DNA of 64,000 nucleotides from Candidatus Methanomethylophilus alvi Mx1201. GTDB taxonomy: Archaea; Thermoplasmatota; Thermoplasmata; Methanomassiliicoccales; Methanomethylophilaceae. Made by a program: the position numbers and the translations under genes. Position 1 is the first letter of the stretch. Each line of letters starts with the position of its first letter. Below are positions 16,918-26,352 of the stretch, in pieces. The notes under the pieces are model-generated. The model saw only the letters and a program-made list of their open reading frames with translations. It had not been told where the DNA came from and ran no database searches. The stretch is from NCBI RefSeq assembly GCF_000300255.2, contig NC_020913.1, positions 430,296-494,295 of the forward strand, read 5' to 3'.

Positions 16918-17982
16918 ATGAGCGGAAAGGTCAAGGTAGCTGTATTGGGCGCGACCGGTATGATCGGACAGAGGTTCGTCGAGATGCTAGAGGACCACCC
17001 TTACTTCGAGATAGAGGGTCTCTACGCATCCGAGAGGTCCGAGGGGAAGAGGTTCGGGGACACCCTGAAGGTCCGCGACTACAACTACAAGCAGGAGACC
17101 CTCGACATGAAGATCTCCAAGATGGATGTCGACCACATCTCCAAGGCCTGCAGGATCGCCTTCTCCGGCATACCCAGCGAGCTCGCGGGACCTACGGAGA
17201 CCGAGCTGGCCCAGAAAGGGGTGGCCGTCTTCACCAACGCCGGATCCCACAGGATGGACCCCCACGTCCCCATCATCGTCCCGGAGGTCAACACCGACCA
17301 GTTCTGCTCCATCAAGGACCAGGACACCTACGGCAACGGCGGGTACATCGTCACCAACGCCAACTGCTCCTCCACCGGCATAGTCGTCCCGCTCCGCGCC
17401 CTCAACGACGCGTTCGGTCTGAACGAGGTATTCGTCTCCACCTATCAGGCGATCTCCGGTGCCGGATATCCCGGAGTTCCTTCCCTCGACATCGTCGGCA
17501 ACGTCATCCCCTTCATCAGCCATGAGGAGGAGAAGATGGAGACCGAGCTCGCCAAGATGCTCGGGACCTATGCGGACGGGGAGTTCAAGTATGCGGGATT
17601 CAAGGTCATGGCCAACTGTGCCAGGGTTCCTGTCATCGACGGACACACCGAGTCCCTCGTCATCGATATGAAGGAGTCCCCCTCCATAGAGGAGGTCGCC
17701 AAGGTGCTTGCGGACTTCAGGGGGGAGCCCCAGAAACTCGGTCTGCCGTCCGCACCCGAGCAGCCCATCATCGTAAGGGCGGAGGAGAACCGCCCCCAGC
17801 CCATCTACGATGTCTTCGCAGGGACGCCCGACAGGGCCCGCGGCATGGCATCCTCCGTCGGCAGGATCAGGTGCAGCAACGGTTATTACAAGATGTGGGT
17901 CGTCTCCCACAACACCCTCAGGGGCGGTGCCGGCGGTTCCATGCTGAACGCCGAGTACGCCTATAAGAAGGGCATACTCTGA
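16918..17982 (+). CDS. asd: Aspartate-semialdehyde dehydrogenase
   Basis: A 354-residue enzyme reducing aspartyl phosphate to aspartate semialdehyde. It begins with a Rossmann motif VAVLGATGMIGQRF, has the catalytic cysteine in NANCSSTG and the substrate-binding YQAISGAGYPG. The archaeal/fungal-type length and C terminus fit. It serves the lysine, threonine and methionine branches. A strong hairpin follows the stop. Confidence 0.95.
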   Translation: MSGKVKVAVLGATGMIGQRFVEMLEDHPYFEIEGLYASERSEGKRFGDTLKVRDYNYKQETLDMKISKMDVDHISKACRIAFSGIPSELAGPTETELAQKGVAVFTNAGSHRMDPHVPIIVPEVNTDQFCSIKDQDTYGNGGYIVTNANCSSTGIVVPLRALNDAFGLNEVFVSTYQAISGAGYPGVPSLDIVGNVIPFISHEEEKMETELAKMLGTYADGEFKYAGFKVMANCARVPVIDGHTESLVIDMKESPSIEEVAKVLADFRGEPQKLGLPSAPEQPIIVRAEENRPQPIYDVFAGTPDRARGMASSVGRIRCSNGYYKMWVVSHNTLRGGAGGSMLNAEYAYKKGIL

Positions 17983-17994
17983 GACATCCCCGGG

Positions 17995-18012
17995 CCGGGG
18001 ATCCTCCCCCGG
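17995..18012 (+). terminator. Hairpin after asd
   Basis: CCGGGG (17995-18000) and CCCCGG (18007-18012) with a 6-nt loop, 12 nt past the asd stop. Confidence 0.5.
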
Positions 18013-18062
18013 TCCCCAATATACTTTAACGGATGTACGGCGGGGTGCGTCCAGCCTTGGGC

Positions 18063-18071
18063 TTTTATAAT
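18063..18071 (+). promoter_or_regulatory. TATA box of hisG-hisC
   Basis: TTTTATAAT lies about 30-38 nt before the hisG ATG, in an AT-rich stretch. Confidence 0.55.
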
Positions 18072-18100
18072 TAATTATTATACTGCGGTTCAGTGAGAAC

Positions 18101-18970
18101 ATGACGGTAAAAATGGCCATTCCTAACAAGGGCAGGCTCAACGAGAGGTCCATCGAGCTCATAACGAAGGCCGGCATCAACCTTGGTGACGACTGGGGAA
18201 GGAAGCTCAACATAAAGGTCCCCGACCTGGACCTCGAGGTCTTCTTCGTCCGTGCCCAGGACATACCCATCTTCATAGATTCCGGGGCCGTGGACTTCGG
18301 GATCACCGGGCAGGATGTCACCGCCGAGGCAGGAAAGGAGCTGAAGAACGTCCTGAACCTCAGGTTCGGCCAGTGCAGGCTCTCCATCGCCGCTCCGGAG
18401 GAATCCGCCATAGCGAGGACCGGGAAGATGGAGGACGGCATCCGCGTGGCCACATCCTTCCCCTACCTCACCAGGAAGTACTTCGAGGACAGGGGGATAT
18501 CCGCAGAGATCGTCTTCGTCCAAGGGGCGGCGGAGATCATGCCCCAGTTGGGGGTCTCCGACGCCATATCGGACCTCGTGGCCACCGGCAGTACGCTGAG
18601 GATGAACCGCCTCAAGGAGATCGACACCGTCATCGAGTCCGAGGCATCCGTGTTCACCACCCAGAAGGTCCTCGACGACCCCGACAAGAAGGACAGGATC
18701 GGCGAGATCGTCGACGCCATCCGCTCCGTCCTCGACGCCGACGGCAGGAAGTACGTCATGGCCGATGTCCAGAAGAGCAGGCTGAAGGATGTGGAGAGGA
18801 TAATCCCTGGTATCGGCGGACCCACCGTGGTCAACATCGCCGGTAACGACGACTGGGTGGCCGTCCAGGCGGTCATATCCGGTGACGACAGCTATCGCGT
18901 CGTCTCGGATCTGAAGAAGATCGGGGCCAAGGGAATACTGACCATGCCCATCGAGAGACTCGTGGAGTGA
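18101..18970 (+). CDS. hisG: ATP phosphoribosyltransferase, long form
   Basis: A 289-residue long-form HisG, the first enzyme of histidine synthesis. The catalytic half starts with MAIPNKGRLNERSIEL and contains DFGITGQDV and the PRPP-binding region DLVATGSTLRMN. The C-terminal roughly 75 residues, ending PMERLVE-like, form the ACT-like regulatory domain expected to bind histidine. No HisZ is therefore needed. It is followed 4 nt later by hisC. Confidence 0.95.
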   Translation: MTVKMAIPNKGRLNERSIELITKAGINLGDDWGRKLNIKVPDLDLEVFFVRAQDIPIFIDSGAVDFGITGQDVTAEAGKELKNVLNLRFGQCRLSIAAPEESAIARTGKMEDGIRVATSFPYLTRKYFEDRGISAEIVFVQGAAEIMPQLGVSDAISDLVATGSTLRMNRLKEIDTVIESEASVFTTQKVLDDPDKKDRIGEIVDAIRSVLDADGRKYVMADVQKSRLKDVERIIPGIGGPTVVNIAGNDDWVAVQAVISGDDSYRVVSDLKKIGAKGILTMPIERLVE

Positions 18971-18974
18971 TATC

Positions 18975-20039
18975 ATGGACAGAAATTGGATGAGGAAGAG
19001 TGTCCAGGGTCTCACGATGTACTACAATCCGACCGTGGGGGACGCCCTGAGGATGGATACGAATATCAACGTGCTCGGTTCCAATCCAGCCGCCGAGGCC
19101 TATCTGAAAGGGATCGCTATAGACACCAACAGCTATCCGAATACGTACTCGGACGGTCTCAGGGATGCCTTGGCGGACCTGTACGGCCTGCAGAGGGAGA
19201 ATTTCGTGGCCGGTAACGGCAGCGACGAGATGCTCAACACGGCCTTCACCACGTTCGTGGAGCCCGGTAAGACCTCCGTCACCCAGCCCTATCCGTCCTA
19301 TTCTCTTTACTCCTATTTCACCGACCTCGCATCCGGGAAGATGCGCGAGGTGGAGCTGACCGAGGACTTCCAGCTCGATGTGGACGCCATGGTCGGTAAG
19401 GGCGAGGACAGCAGGGGCGTCCTCATAATGCCTACGCCCAACAACCCCACCGGGAACTGCTTCAGGCAGAAGGATATCGAGGAGATCCTGTCCAGGCACG
19501 AGGGTATAGTCATCCTCGACGAGGCGTACTCCGAATATGCCAGATGGACGATGATCGACAAGGTCGACGAGTTCGACAACCTGATCGTGTCCAAGACGTT
19601 CTCCAAGGCTTACGCCATGGCCGCCCTCAGGATCGGCTACATGGCCTCCAACCTCAAGGTGGCGGAGATGCTGAACTCCGTAAAGGTCCCCTATTCCCTC
19701 AACAAGATCAGCGAGAGTGCGGCCATCGCCGCGGTGAAGGACCAGTCGTTCATCAGGAGGAGCGTGGACATGGTCTCCGAGCAGAGGCCGAAGCTCGCCG
19801 CATCCCTGAAGTCCCTAGGTTTCGAGCCCTATCCGTCCGATGCCAACTTCATCCTGGCCAAGGCGCCGATCGACCACGCAAAACTGGTCGAGGGGATGAA
19901 GAAGAGAGGCATACTCATCCGCGACTTCGGTTCCAAGAGGAGGACGGAGAACTGCGTCCGCCCCACCGTCGGGACAGAGGAGCTCAACAAGAGGATGACC
20001 GACGCCATAGAGGACGTCCTGGCAGAGGAGAAGAGGTGA
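18975..20039 (+). CDS. hisC: Histidinol-phosphate aminotransferase
   Basis: A 354-residue PLP-dependent class I/II aminotransferase. It carries GNGSDEMLNTAF, NNPTGN, VILDEAYSEYA and the PLP-lysine motif SKTFSKAYAMAALRIGY. It transaminates imidazole acetol phosphate. GGAGTGAT precedes the ATG, and the gene follows hisG by 4 nt. A broader aromatic aminotransferase activity cannot be excluded. Confidence 0.93.
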   Translation: MDRNWMRKSVQGLTMYYNPTVGDALRMDTNINVLGSNPAAEAYLKGIAIDTNSYPNTYSDGLRDALADLYGLQRENFVAGNGSDEMLNTAFTTFVEPGKTSVTQPYPSYSLYSYFTDLASGKMREVELTEDFQLDVDAMVGKGEDSRGVLIMPTPNNPTGNCFRQKDIEEILSRHEGIVILDEAYSEYARWTMIDKVDEFDNLIVSKTFSKAYAMAALRIGYMASNLKVAEMLNSVKVPYSLNKISESAAIAAVKDQSFIRRSVDMVSEQRPKLAASLKSLGFEPYPSDANFILAKAPIDHAKLVEGMKKRGILIRDFGSKRRTENCVRPTVGTEELNKRMTDAIEDVLAEEKR

Positions 20040-20060
20040 GGGGTCGCCGTCCCGGCGTCG

Positions 20061-20093
20061 GATGCACCCATGATGCGATGCATCATGTGCATC
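20061..20093. repeat. Long inverted repeat between hisC and hisH
   Basis: GATGCA-CC-CATGATGC, a GAT loop, then GCATCATG-TGCATC. This gives 14 base pairs interrupted by a 2-nt bulge. No T-run follows, so it may be a processing or regulatory hairpin rather than a simple terminator. Confidence 0.5.
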
Positions 20094-20216
20094 TCCGCGG
20101 ATGTATCCCGACGCACAAGGGCGGCATCCTGCCGATATGTCTTCGTATACCTCGGCATCCCTCTGTCGGATGATCGGCGGTCTGGGACATCTGGCCAGCC
20201 GATCCCTTGGCAAGTC

Positions 20217-20224
20217 TTTTTATC
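20217..20224 (+). promoter_or_regulatory. TATA box of hisH-hisA
   Basis: TTTTTATC lies about 50 nt before the hisH ATG, which has its own GGAGG (20253-20257). Confidence 0.4.
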
Positions 20225-20274
20225 TGTTCCCCTTCATTAAGACGCATAATCTCGGAGGTAACGGGGGATCAACC

Positions 20275-20874
20275 ATGAAGATAACCATGGCCGATTACGG
20301 CGTAGGAAACATCCATTCCATCAAGAAGGCTCTCGAGCTCGCAGGGGCCGAAGTAGAGGTAGTGAGCGACATGTCCAGGCTTCTGGATGCCGAATGCATG
20401 ATGTTTCCCGGGGTCGGCGCCTTCGACTGTACGATAGAGAAACTTCTTCCGTACAGGGAAGGAATAAGGGACCGCCTGCGGGCAGGCGTCCCCTGTCTCG
20501 GGATATGCATCGGGGAGCAGATCCTCTTCGAAGGAAGTGCCGAGGGCAGGTCTCCCGGAATAGGGTTCTTCAAAGGCCGCGTAGAGGCCCTCAGGTCCCG
20601 CACCGTCCCCCACATGGGGTGGAACGTCGTAATGACCCAGGATCCCCTTTTCGATGGTATAGACGATAGACACTTCTACTTCGCCCATTCCTATTATTGC
20701 GCCCCGTCCGACGATTCCGTCGTCAAAGGGAGGACCGAGTACGAAGGCTTCACCTTCCCCACGATGATGCGCGACGCCAACGTGGTGGCGACGCAGTTCC
20801 ATCCGGAGAAGAGTTCCGATGCAGGTGCCAGGTTCCTGAAGAACTTCGTCGCTTTCGCGGAGGATAAGATATGA
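20275..20874 (+). CDS. hisH: Imidazole glycerol phosphate synthase glutaminase subunit
   Basis: A 199-residue class I glutamine amidotransferase. The nucleophile cysteine lies in PCLGICIGEQ and the catalytic His-Glu pair in TQFHPEKSS. It supplies ammonia to HisF. The start at 20275 (MKITMADYGVGNIHSI) is supported by the conserved N terminus and an upstream GGAGG; the frame extension to 20101 is not coding. It overlaps hisA by ATGA. The normal oxyanion segment LGIC-G-Q is present, with EQ instead of the common MQ. Confidence 0.95.
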   Translation: MKITMADYGVGNIHSIKKALELAGAEVEVVSDMSRLLDAECMMFPGVGAFDCTIEKLLPYREGIRDRLRAGVPCLGICIGEQILFEGSAEGRSPGIGFFKGRVEALRSRTVPHMGWNVVMTQDPLFDGIDDRHFYFAHSYYCAPSDDSVVKGRTEYEGFTFPTMMRDANVVATQFHPEKSSDAGARFLKNFVAFAEDKI

Positions 20875-21584
20875 TAGTGATCCCGGCGGTGGATGTCCTC
20901 GACCACAAGGTCGTGCAACTCGTGGGGGGAGTGCCAGGATCACAGCAGGTGGTCCTTCCGGACATATCGGAGACGGCCGCCAAATGGGTGTCCCTGGGTG
21001 CCCCGTACCTTCATCTCGTCGACCTCGATGCCGCCTTCGGCAAGGAGGACAACTCCGATGCATTCTGCAAGGTCATAAAGGAATGCGGCGTCCCTTGCGA
21101 GGTCGGCGGCGGCATAAGGTCCGAGACCCAGATAAGGAAATACGTGGATGCCGGAGTAGACAGGGTGATCGTCGGTACCAAGGCCGTCAAGGAACCCGAG
21201 TGGCTGGCGGAGATGGCGATGAAGTTCCCCGGAAAGCTTGTGCTGGGTCTTGATATGAAAGGAGGGAAGATCTCCATCAAGGGCTGGCAGGAGGAGGTCA
21301 ATACCTCTCTGTCATCGGTATTCGAGCAGATCTCCAAACTTCCATTGGCCGGTGTCCTCAACACCAACATAGATGTCGAAGGTCAGGGCAAGGGTGTGGA
21401 TGTGGAGGCCAACACCAGATTCATCGACGCATGCCCCCACGACGTCATCGTATCCGGCGGTGTGACCACGGAGGACGATTCCAAGGTCATGTCCGAGGCC
21501 GGGGCCGTCGCAGCGGTGGTCGGGATGGCAATATATAAAGGCGTCATGAAGCCCTGGGAATGGGATACCCCCTGGGAAGCGTAA
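20871..21584 (+). CDS. hisA: ProFAR isomerase
   Basis: A 237-residue TIM barrel that isomerises ProFAR to PRFAR. The N-terminal IPAVDVLDHKVVQLVGG contains the catalytic aspartate. Phosphate-binding loops are EVGGGIRSE and VIVSGGVTTEDD. It is translationally coupled to hisH. Among hisA/trpC-type bifunctional alternatives, the context strongly favours HisA. Confidence 0.95.
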   Translation: MIVIPAVDVLDHKVVQLVGGVPGSQQVVLPDISETAAKWVSLGAPYLHLVDLDAAFGKEDNSDAFCKVIKECGVPCEVGGGIRSETQIRKYVDAGVDRVIVGTKAVKEPEWLAEMAMKFPGKLVLGLDMKGGKISIKGWQEEVNTSLSSVFEQISKLPLAGVLNTNIDVEGQGKGVDVEANTRFIDACPHDVIVSGGVTTEDDSKVMSEAGAVAAVVGMAIYKGVMKPWEWDTPWEA

Positions 21585-21735
21585 GCCCCTAGTAAGGTAA
21601 ATGGCATGTGCCAGATCCCTTAAAACGATTTCATTCTCCAATATTTTTCCATCTGTTTTGAAGAATCGATCCGACCTTTTCGGCCGCCATATCTTTCAGT
21701 GTGTGAAAAATCCATCCGATGGGATGTAAGGTCCG

Positions 21736-21753
21736 AGGGGGCTTCCGCCCCCT
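21736..21753 (-). terminator. Hairpin after carB
   Basis: AGGGGGC (21736-21742) and GCCCCCT (21747-21753) with a 4-nt loop lie 6 bp beyond the carB stop on the minus strand. Confidence 0.5.
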
Positions 21754-21759
21754 GCGGTT

Positions 21760-24700
21760 TCAGACGAGTCCGTGGAACTCCTGCATGCTCTTGACGCCGA
21801 TCTCGTTCTTACGGCCGACCTTTATCGCTCCGACGGCGACCTTGGCGCCGTTGATGGTGGTGATGAAAGGTATCTCGAGTTCGACGGCGAGACGCCTCAT
21901 CCTGTGTCCGTCGCGGACGGCACCGGAGTGCTGGGAGGGGGTGTTTATGACCAGGTTGATGTCCCCGTCCCTCATGAGGCCGATGGCGTTGGGCTTCATG
22001 TTCTCGTCGTTCTTGAAGCATGCCGTGTTCTCCACGCCGTGCTCCCTGAAGTAGGTGGACGTACCCTTGGTCGCATAGATCTTGAATCCCATCTGCACAA
22101 GCTCCTTGGCGATCTCGAGGGCCGCAGGCTTGTCGTGGTCGTTGACGGTGAAGTACACTCCTCCGGAGGTGGGGAGTTCGTTGCCGGCGGCGGCGAACGC
22201 CTTGTAGGCGGCGGTGTCGAAGTCCGCATCGATACCCATTACCTCTCCGGTGGATTTCATCTCGGGTGTGAGGATGGAGTCGACGCCCGGCAGTTTCAGG
22301 AACGGGAAGACGGACGCTTTGATGGCGTAGTGGTCTATCGCCCTGTATCCCTTGAGGCCGAATTCCTTCAGTTTCCTTCCGAGCATGACCTTGACGCCGA
22401 TCTTGGCCAGCGGGACCCCGGTGGCCTTGGATATGAAGGGCACGGTCCTGGACGCCCTCGGGTTGGCCTCGATCATCCATATCTCCCCGTCCTTGTAGGC
22501 GAGCTGGAGGTTCATGAGACCGACGATGTTGAGGCTGAGGGCGACCTTGGTGTTGATCTCCACGATCTCGTCGATGGCCTTCTGGGGCAGTGTGAACGGA
22601 GGCAGGACCATGGTGGCGTCACCGGAGTGGCATCCGGCGTACTCGATGTGTTCCATGATCCCTCCGATGTAGACGTCCTCGCCGTCGCAGACGGAGTCGA
22701 CGTCGATCTCTATCGCCTCGGTCAGGTATTTGTCGATGAGGACGGGGTGGTTCCTGGAGACCTTTACGGCGGTGTCCATGTAGGTCTTGAGCTCTTCAGC
22801 GGAGTAGACGATCTCCATCCCCCTTCCTCCGAGGACGTAGGAAGGCCTCACGAGGACGGGGTACTCGATGTCCTCGGCGATCTTCTCCGCCTCCTCGTAG
22901 GAGTAGGCGGTCCCGGACTTGGGCTGTTTGATGCCGAGTTTCCTCATGAGGTCGGTGAACCTCTTCCTGTCCTCCGCGACGTCCATCTGGTCGGGACTGG
23001 TCCCGAGGACCTTGGTCTTGGTGCCTTTAAGGCCCTTCTCGACGTCGATGGCGAGGTTGACGGATGTCTGTCCTCCGTACTGGCATATGACCCCGTCCGC
23101 CTTCTCCTCCTTGATGATGTTGAGGACATCCTCGAGCTCGAGGGGCTCGAAATACAGTCTGTCGCTGATGTCGTAGTCGGTGGAGACGGTCTCGGGGTTG
23201 TTGTTGATCATGATGGCCTCGACGCCTTCCTCCTGGAGGGCCATGACGCCGTGGACGCAGCAGTAGTCGAACTCGATACCCTGTCCGATCCTTATGGGTC
23301 CTCCTCCTATGAGGACGACGCGTTTCTTCTCGTCGTTCGCAGGTACCTCGGAGGACACCCCGTTGTATGTGGAGTAGAAGTAGGGGGTCTCGGCGGCGAA
23401 CTCGGCGGCGCAGGTGTCCACCATCTTGTATACGGGGACGATTCCGGCCTTCTCCCTCATGGACCTGATGTCCCAGTGGTCTTTTTTGACGAGCCTTGCG
23501 ATGGTCATGTCGGCGAAGCCCATGTTCTTGGCGGCCTTGAGCAGGTCGTCGGTGAGTTCCTCGTTCCTGAGGCGGTTCTCCATGTCGACGATGTTCCTGA
23601 GCTTCTTGACGAAGAAGATGTCCCAGCAGGTCTCCTTGGCGATGTCCTCCACCTTCCATCCTCTTCTGAGGGCCTCCCCGATGGCGAAGATCCTCCTGTC
23701 CGTGGCGTTCCTGAACTCCTCGTGGATCTCCTCGTCGGTCATGTCGACCGGGTCGAGGCCGTCCACTCCGATCTCCAGACTCCTGAGTCCTTTGAGGAGG
23801 GCCTCCTCGAAGGTGCGGCCGATGGACATCATCTCCCCGGTGGACTTCATCTGGGTACCGAGGTGCCTGTCGACGGTCCTGAACTTGTCGAAGGGCCAGC
23901 GGGGGATCTTCACTACGATGTAGTCGATGGTGGGTTCGAAGGCGGCGTAGGTGTTGCCGGTGATCTTGTTGGGTATCTCGTCGAGGGTGTATCCGACGGC
24001 GATCTTGGTGGCGACCCTCGCGATGGGGTATCCCGTGGCTTTGGATGCCAGTGCGGACGAGCGCGACACACGGGGGTTGACCTCGATGACGCGGTAGTCC
24101 TTGGTGACGGGGTCCAGGGCGAACTGGACGTTGCATCCGCCCTCTATCCCGAGGGCGCGGATGATCTTGAGGGAGGCGGTCCTGAACCTCTGGTGGTCCT
24201 CGTCGGACAGGGTGAGGCAGGGGGCGCAGACGATGGATTCCCCGGTGTGGATACCCATCGCGTCGAGGTTCTCCATGTTGCAGACGATGATGCAGTTGTC
24301 CTTGGAGTCCCTCATGACCTCGTACTCGAACTCCTTCCATCCGAGGACGCTCTCCTCGATGAGGACCTGATGGATGCGGCTGTAGGCCAGTCCCCTGGCG
24401 CAGATGTCCACGAGCTCCGCTTCGTTGTATGCGATACCTCCGCCGGTCCCTCCGAGGGTGTAGGCGGGTCTTACGAGCACGGGGTATTTCCCGATGTATT
24501 TGACCGCCTCGAGGGCCTCCTGTATGGAATTGGCGGGCATGCTCTTGGGAACGGGCTCGCCGATCTGTTCCATGGTCTCCTTGAACAGCTCCCTGTCCTC
24601 GGACCGGGCGATGGCCTCGGGCTGCGTACCGACGAGCTTGGCCCCGTACTTCTCGAGGTATCCCTTCTCCGCCAGTTCGGAGCAGATGTTGAGGGCGGTC

Positions 24701-24972
24701 TGTCCGCCCATACCGGATACTATGCCGTCCACTCCTTCCTTCTCGATGATCTTGGCGACCATGTCCGCCTGCATGGGCTCTATGTAGACCTTGTCGGCGG
24801 TCTCGGGATCCGTCTGTATGGTGGCGGGGTTGGAGTTGACGAGGATCGTCTTGTAACCCTCCTCGCGGAGGGACCTGCAGGCCTGGGATCCGGAGAAATC
24901 GAACTCCGCGGCCTGTCCGATCACGATGGGACCGGAACCGATGACCATGAGCTTCTTGTAATCTTTCCTCAC
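21760..24972 (-). CDS. carB: Carbamoyl-phosphate synthase large subunit
   Basis: A 1070-residue undivided CarB with two homologous ATP-grasp halves. The first half has GSGPIVIGQAAEFDFSG near the N terminus; the second has GGGPIRIGQGIEFDYC around residue 550. A C-terminal MGS-like allosteric domain follows (about 930-1070). It makes carbamoyl phosphate for pyrimidines and arginine, and probably also for HypF-dependent cyanide ligand synthesis. It overlaps carA by 4 nt. Unlike several methanogens, the gene is not split into two pieces. Confidence 0.97.
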   Translation of the reverse strand: MRKDYKKLMVIGSGPIVIGQAAEFDFSGSQACRSLREEGYKTILVNSNPATIQTDPETADKVYIEPMQADMVAKIIEKEGVDGIVSGMGGQTALNICSELAEKGYLEKYGAKLVGTQPEAIARSEDRELFKETMEQIGEPVPKSMPANSIQEALEAVKYIGKYPVLVRPAYTLGGTGGGIAYNEAELVDICARGLAYSRIHQVLIEESVLGWKEFEYEVMRDSKDNCIIVCNMENLDAMGIHTGESIVCAPCLTLSDEDHQRFRTASLKIIRALGIEGGCNVQFALDPVTKDYRVIEVNPRVSRSSALASKATGYPIARVATKIAVGYTLDEIPNKITGNTYAAFEPTIDYIVVKIPRWPFDKFRTVDRHLGTQMKSTGEMMSIGRTFEEALLKGLRSLEIGVDGLDPVDMTDEEIHEEFRNATDRRIFAIGEALRRGWKVEDIAKETCWDIFFVKKLRNIVDMENRLRNEELTDDLLKAAKNMGFADMTIARLVKKDHWDIRSMREKAGIVPVYKMVDTCAAEFAAETPYFYSTYNGVSSEVPANDEKKRVVLIGGGPIRIGQGIEFDYCCVHGVMALQEEGVEAIMINNNPETVSTDYDISDRLYFEPLELEDVLNIIKEEKADGVICQYGGQTSVNLAIDVEKGLKGTKTKVLGTSPDQMDVAEDRKRFTDLMRKLGIKQPKSGTAYSYEEAEKIAEDIEYPVLVRPSYVLGGRGMEIVYSAEELKTYMDTAVKVSRNHPVLIDKYLTEAIEIDVDSVCDGEDVYIGGIMEHIEYAGCHSGDATMVLPPFTLPQKAIDEIVEINTKVALSLNIVGLMNLQLAYKDGEIWMIEANPRASRTVPFISKATGVPLAKIGVKVMLGRKLKEFGLKGYRAIDHYAIKASVFPFLKLPGVDSILTPEMKSTGEVMGIDADFDTAAYKAFAAAGNELPTSGGVYFTVNDHDKPAALEIAKELVQMGFKIYATKGTSTYFREHGVENTACFKNDENMKPNAIGLMRDGDINLVINTPSQHSGAVRDGHRMRRLAVELEIPFITTINGAKVAVGAIKVGRKNEIGVKSMQEFHGLV

Positions 24973-26054
24973 AGGTGTCCCTCCTTTATGACCTTCCCGA
25001 ACCTATCGAACAGGAAGGAGGTGTCCCACGGGCCGGGGGAGGCCTCGGGGTGGTACTGGGATGTGAATATGGGGAGGTCCTTATGCCTCATACCCTCGAC
25101 CGTGCGGTCGTTGACGTTGAACTGGTCGGCGACGAGGCCCGTCCCCTCCAGGGAGCCGTCGTCCACGGCGAATCCGTGGTTCTGGCTGGTGATGTAGACT
25201 CTGCCTTCGTACATCACGGGCTGGTTGCAGCCGCGGTGTCCGAACTTCATCTTGTATGTCTTTCCGCCGAGGGCGAGTGCGGTGACCTGGTTCCCGAAGC
25301 AGATCCCGAAGAGGGGGAGCTGGGAGGAGAGGTCGGCGACGGTCCTCGCGGTATGTTTGAGTATCATGGGGTGGGAGGGGTCTCCCGGACCGTTGCTGAG
25401 GAGCACTCCCTGCACCTTGCTTTCGATTATGACGTCGGCGGGGGTGTCGTAGGGGAACATGATGACATTGTATCTCGAGCGGAGGTCCCTGAGGATCCCT
25501 CCCTTCTCACCGCAGTCGAGGAGGCCTACGGTGATCTCCTTGTTCTCGTCGAACCTCTGTACGGTCTTGCAGCTGACCTCCCCGACGAGGTTCCCCTCGG
25601 ATGGCGCGGGTGCGGCCTTCAGCTTCTCCACGAGGTCGGGTATGGATTCCCTGTCCTCGGTGACGGCGCCCTTGAGCGTTCCGCCGTTCCTGATCTTGAT
25701 GACGAGGTCCCTCGTGTCGATGCCGGATATCCCGGGGACCTTGTTGTCCCTCAGGAACTCGTCGATGGTCTTTCCGGCATACATGTCGGAGGGTTCCTTG
25801 CAGTATTCGCGTACGACGACGGCCCTCGCATGGACCTTGTCGGACTGGTAGAAGTCATCGGTCGTTCCGTAGTTTCCGATGAGCGGGAAGGTCATGACGA
25901 GGATCTGCCCTTGGTAGGACGGGTCCGTAAGACTCTCCTGATAACCGCACATCCCGGTCGCGAAAACGACCTCTCCGAAAGCGTCGGAACGGTATCCGAA
26001 AGGCTCTCCTTCGTAGACCGTCCCATCCTCGAGGACTAAATAACTTCTTGCCAT
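24969..26054 (-). CDS. carA: Carbamoyl-phosphate synthase small (glutaminase) subunit
   Basis: A 361-residue CarA. The N-terminal domain begins MARSYLVLEDGTVYEGEPFG. The glutaminase domain has the nucleophile in LFGICFGNQ and the catalytic histidine in TSQYHPEASPGP. The start at 26054 is chosen from the conserved N terminus; the 43-residue extension upstream is not coding. A TTAAATAGG (minus strand, about 26078-26087) about 25-30 nt upstream is the probable TATA box. Confidence 0.95.
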   Translation of the reverse strand: MARSYLVLEDGTVYEGEPFGYRSDAFGEVVFATGMCGYQESLTDPSYQGQILVMTFPLIGNYGTTDDFYQSDKVHARAVVVREYCKEPSDMYAGKTIDEFLRDNKVPGISGIDTRDLVIKIRNGGTLKGAVTEDRESIPDLVEKLKAAPAPSEGNLVGEVSCKTVQRFDENKEITVGLLDCGEKGGILRDLRSRYNVIMFPYDTPADVIIESKVQGVLLSNGPGDPSHPMILKHTARTVADLSSQLPLFGICFGNQVTALALGGKTYKMKFGHRGCNQPVMYEGRVYITSQNHGFAVDDGSLEGTGLVADQFNVNDRTVEGMRHKDLPIFTSQYHPEASPGPWDTSFLFDRFGKVIKEGHL

Positions 26055-26352
26055 CGAGGAAAAAACAGAAACGGAAAACCTATTTAATGAGGTGGGGCGA
26101 CTAATTACAAGCCGTCGACGGGGTTGTCCAATTGCAGACAAACGATACGCAATTGAACGTAGGAGTACCCCGGTTTTCGACAATCGCTTCCGACGGACAT
26201 CGGGCCGTCTCCAGGCCGGTCTATTATTTTATATCGCAACATATGAACAATGGGAGCGTTCGGAGGATGTCTCCTTCCACGCTCAGGCCGTCGCTTTTCG
26301 GACACGGTTTTCCGACCGAACATTGAAAAACAGACCTGCATATGAGAGGACC

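Noticed and set aside
26092..26352. N-terminal extension of pelota
   Set aside because: The extra 87 residues do not resemble the family and overlap the promoter region; the normal pelota N terminus begins at 26353.
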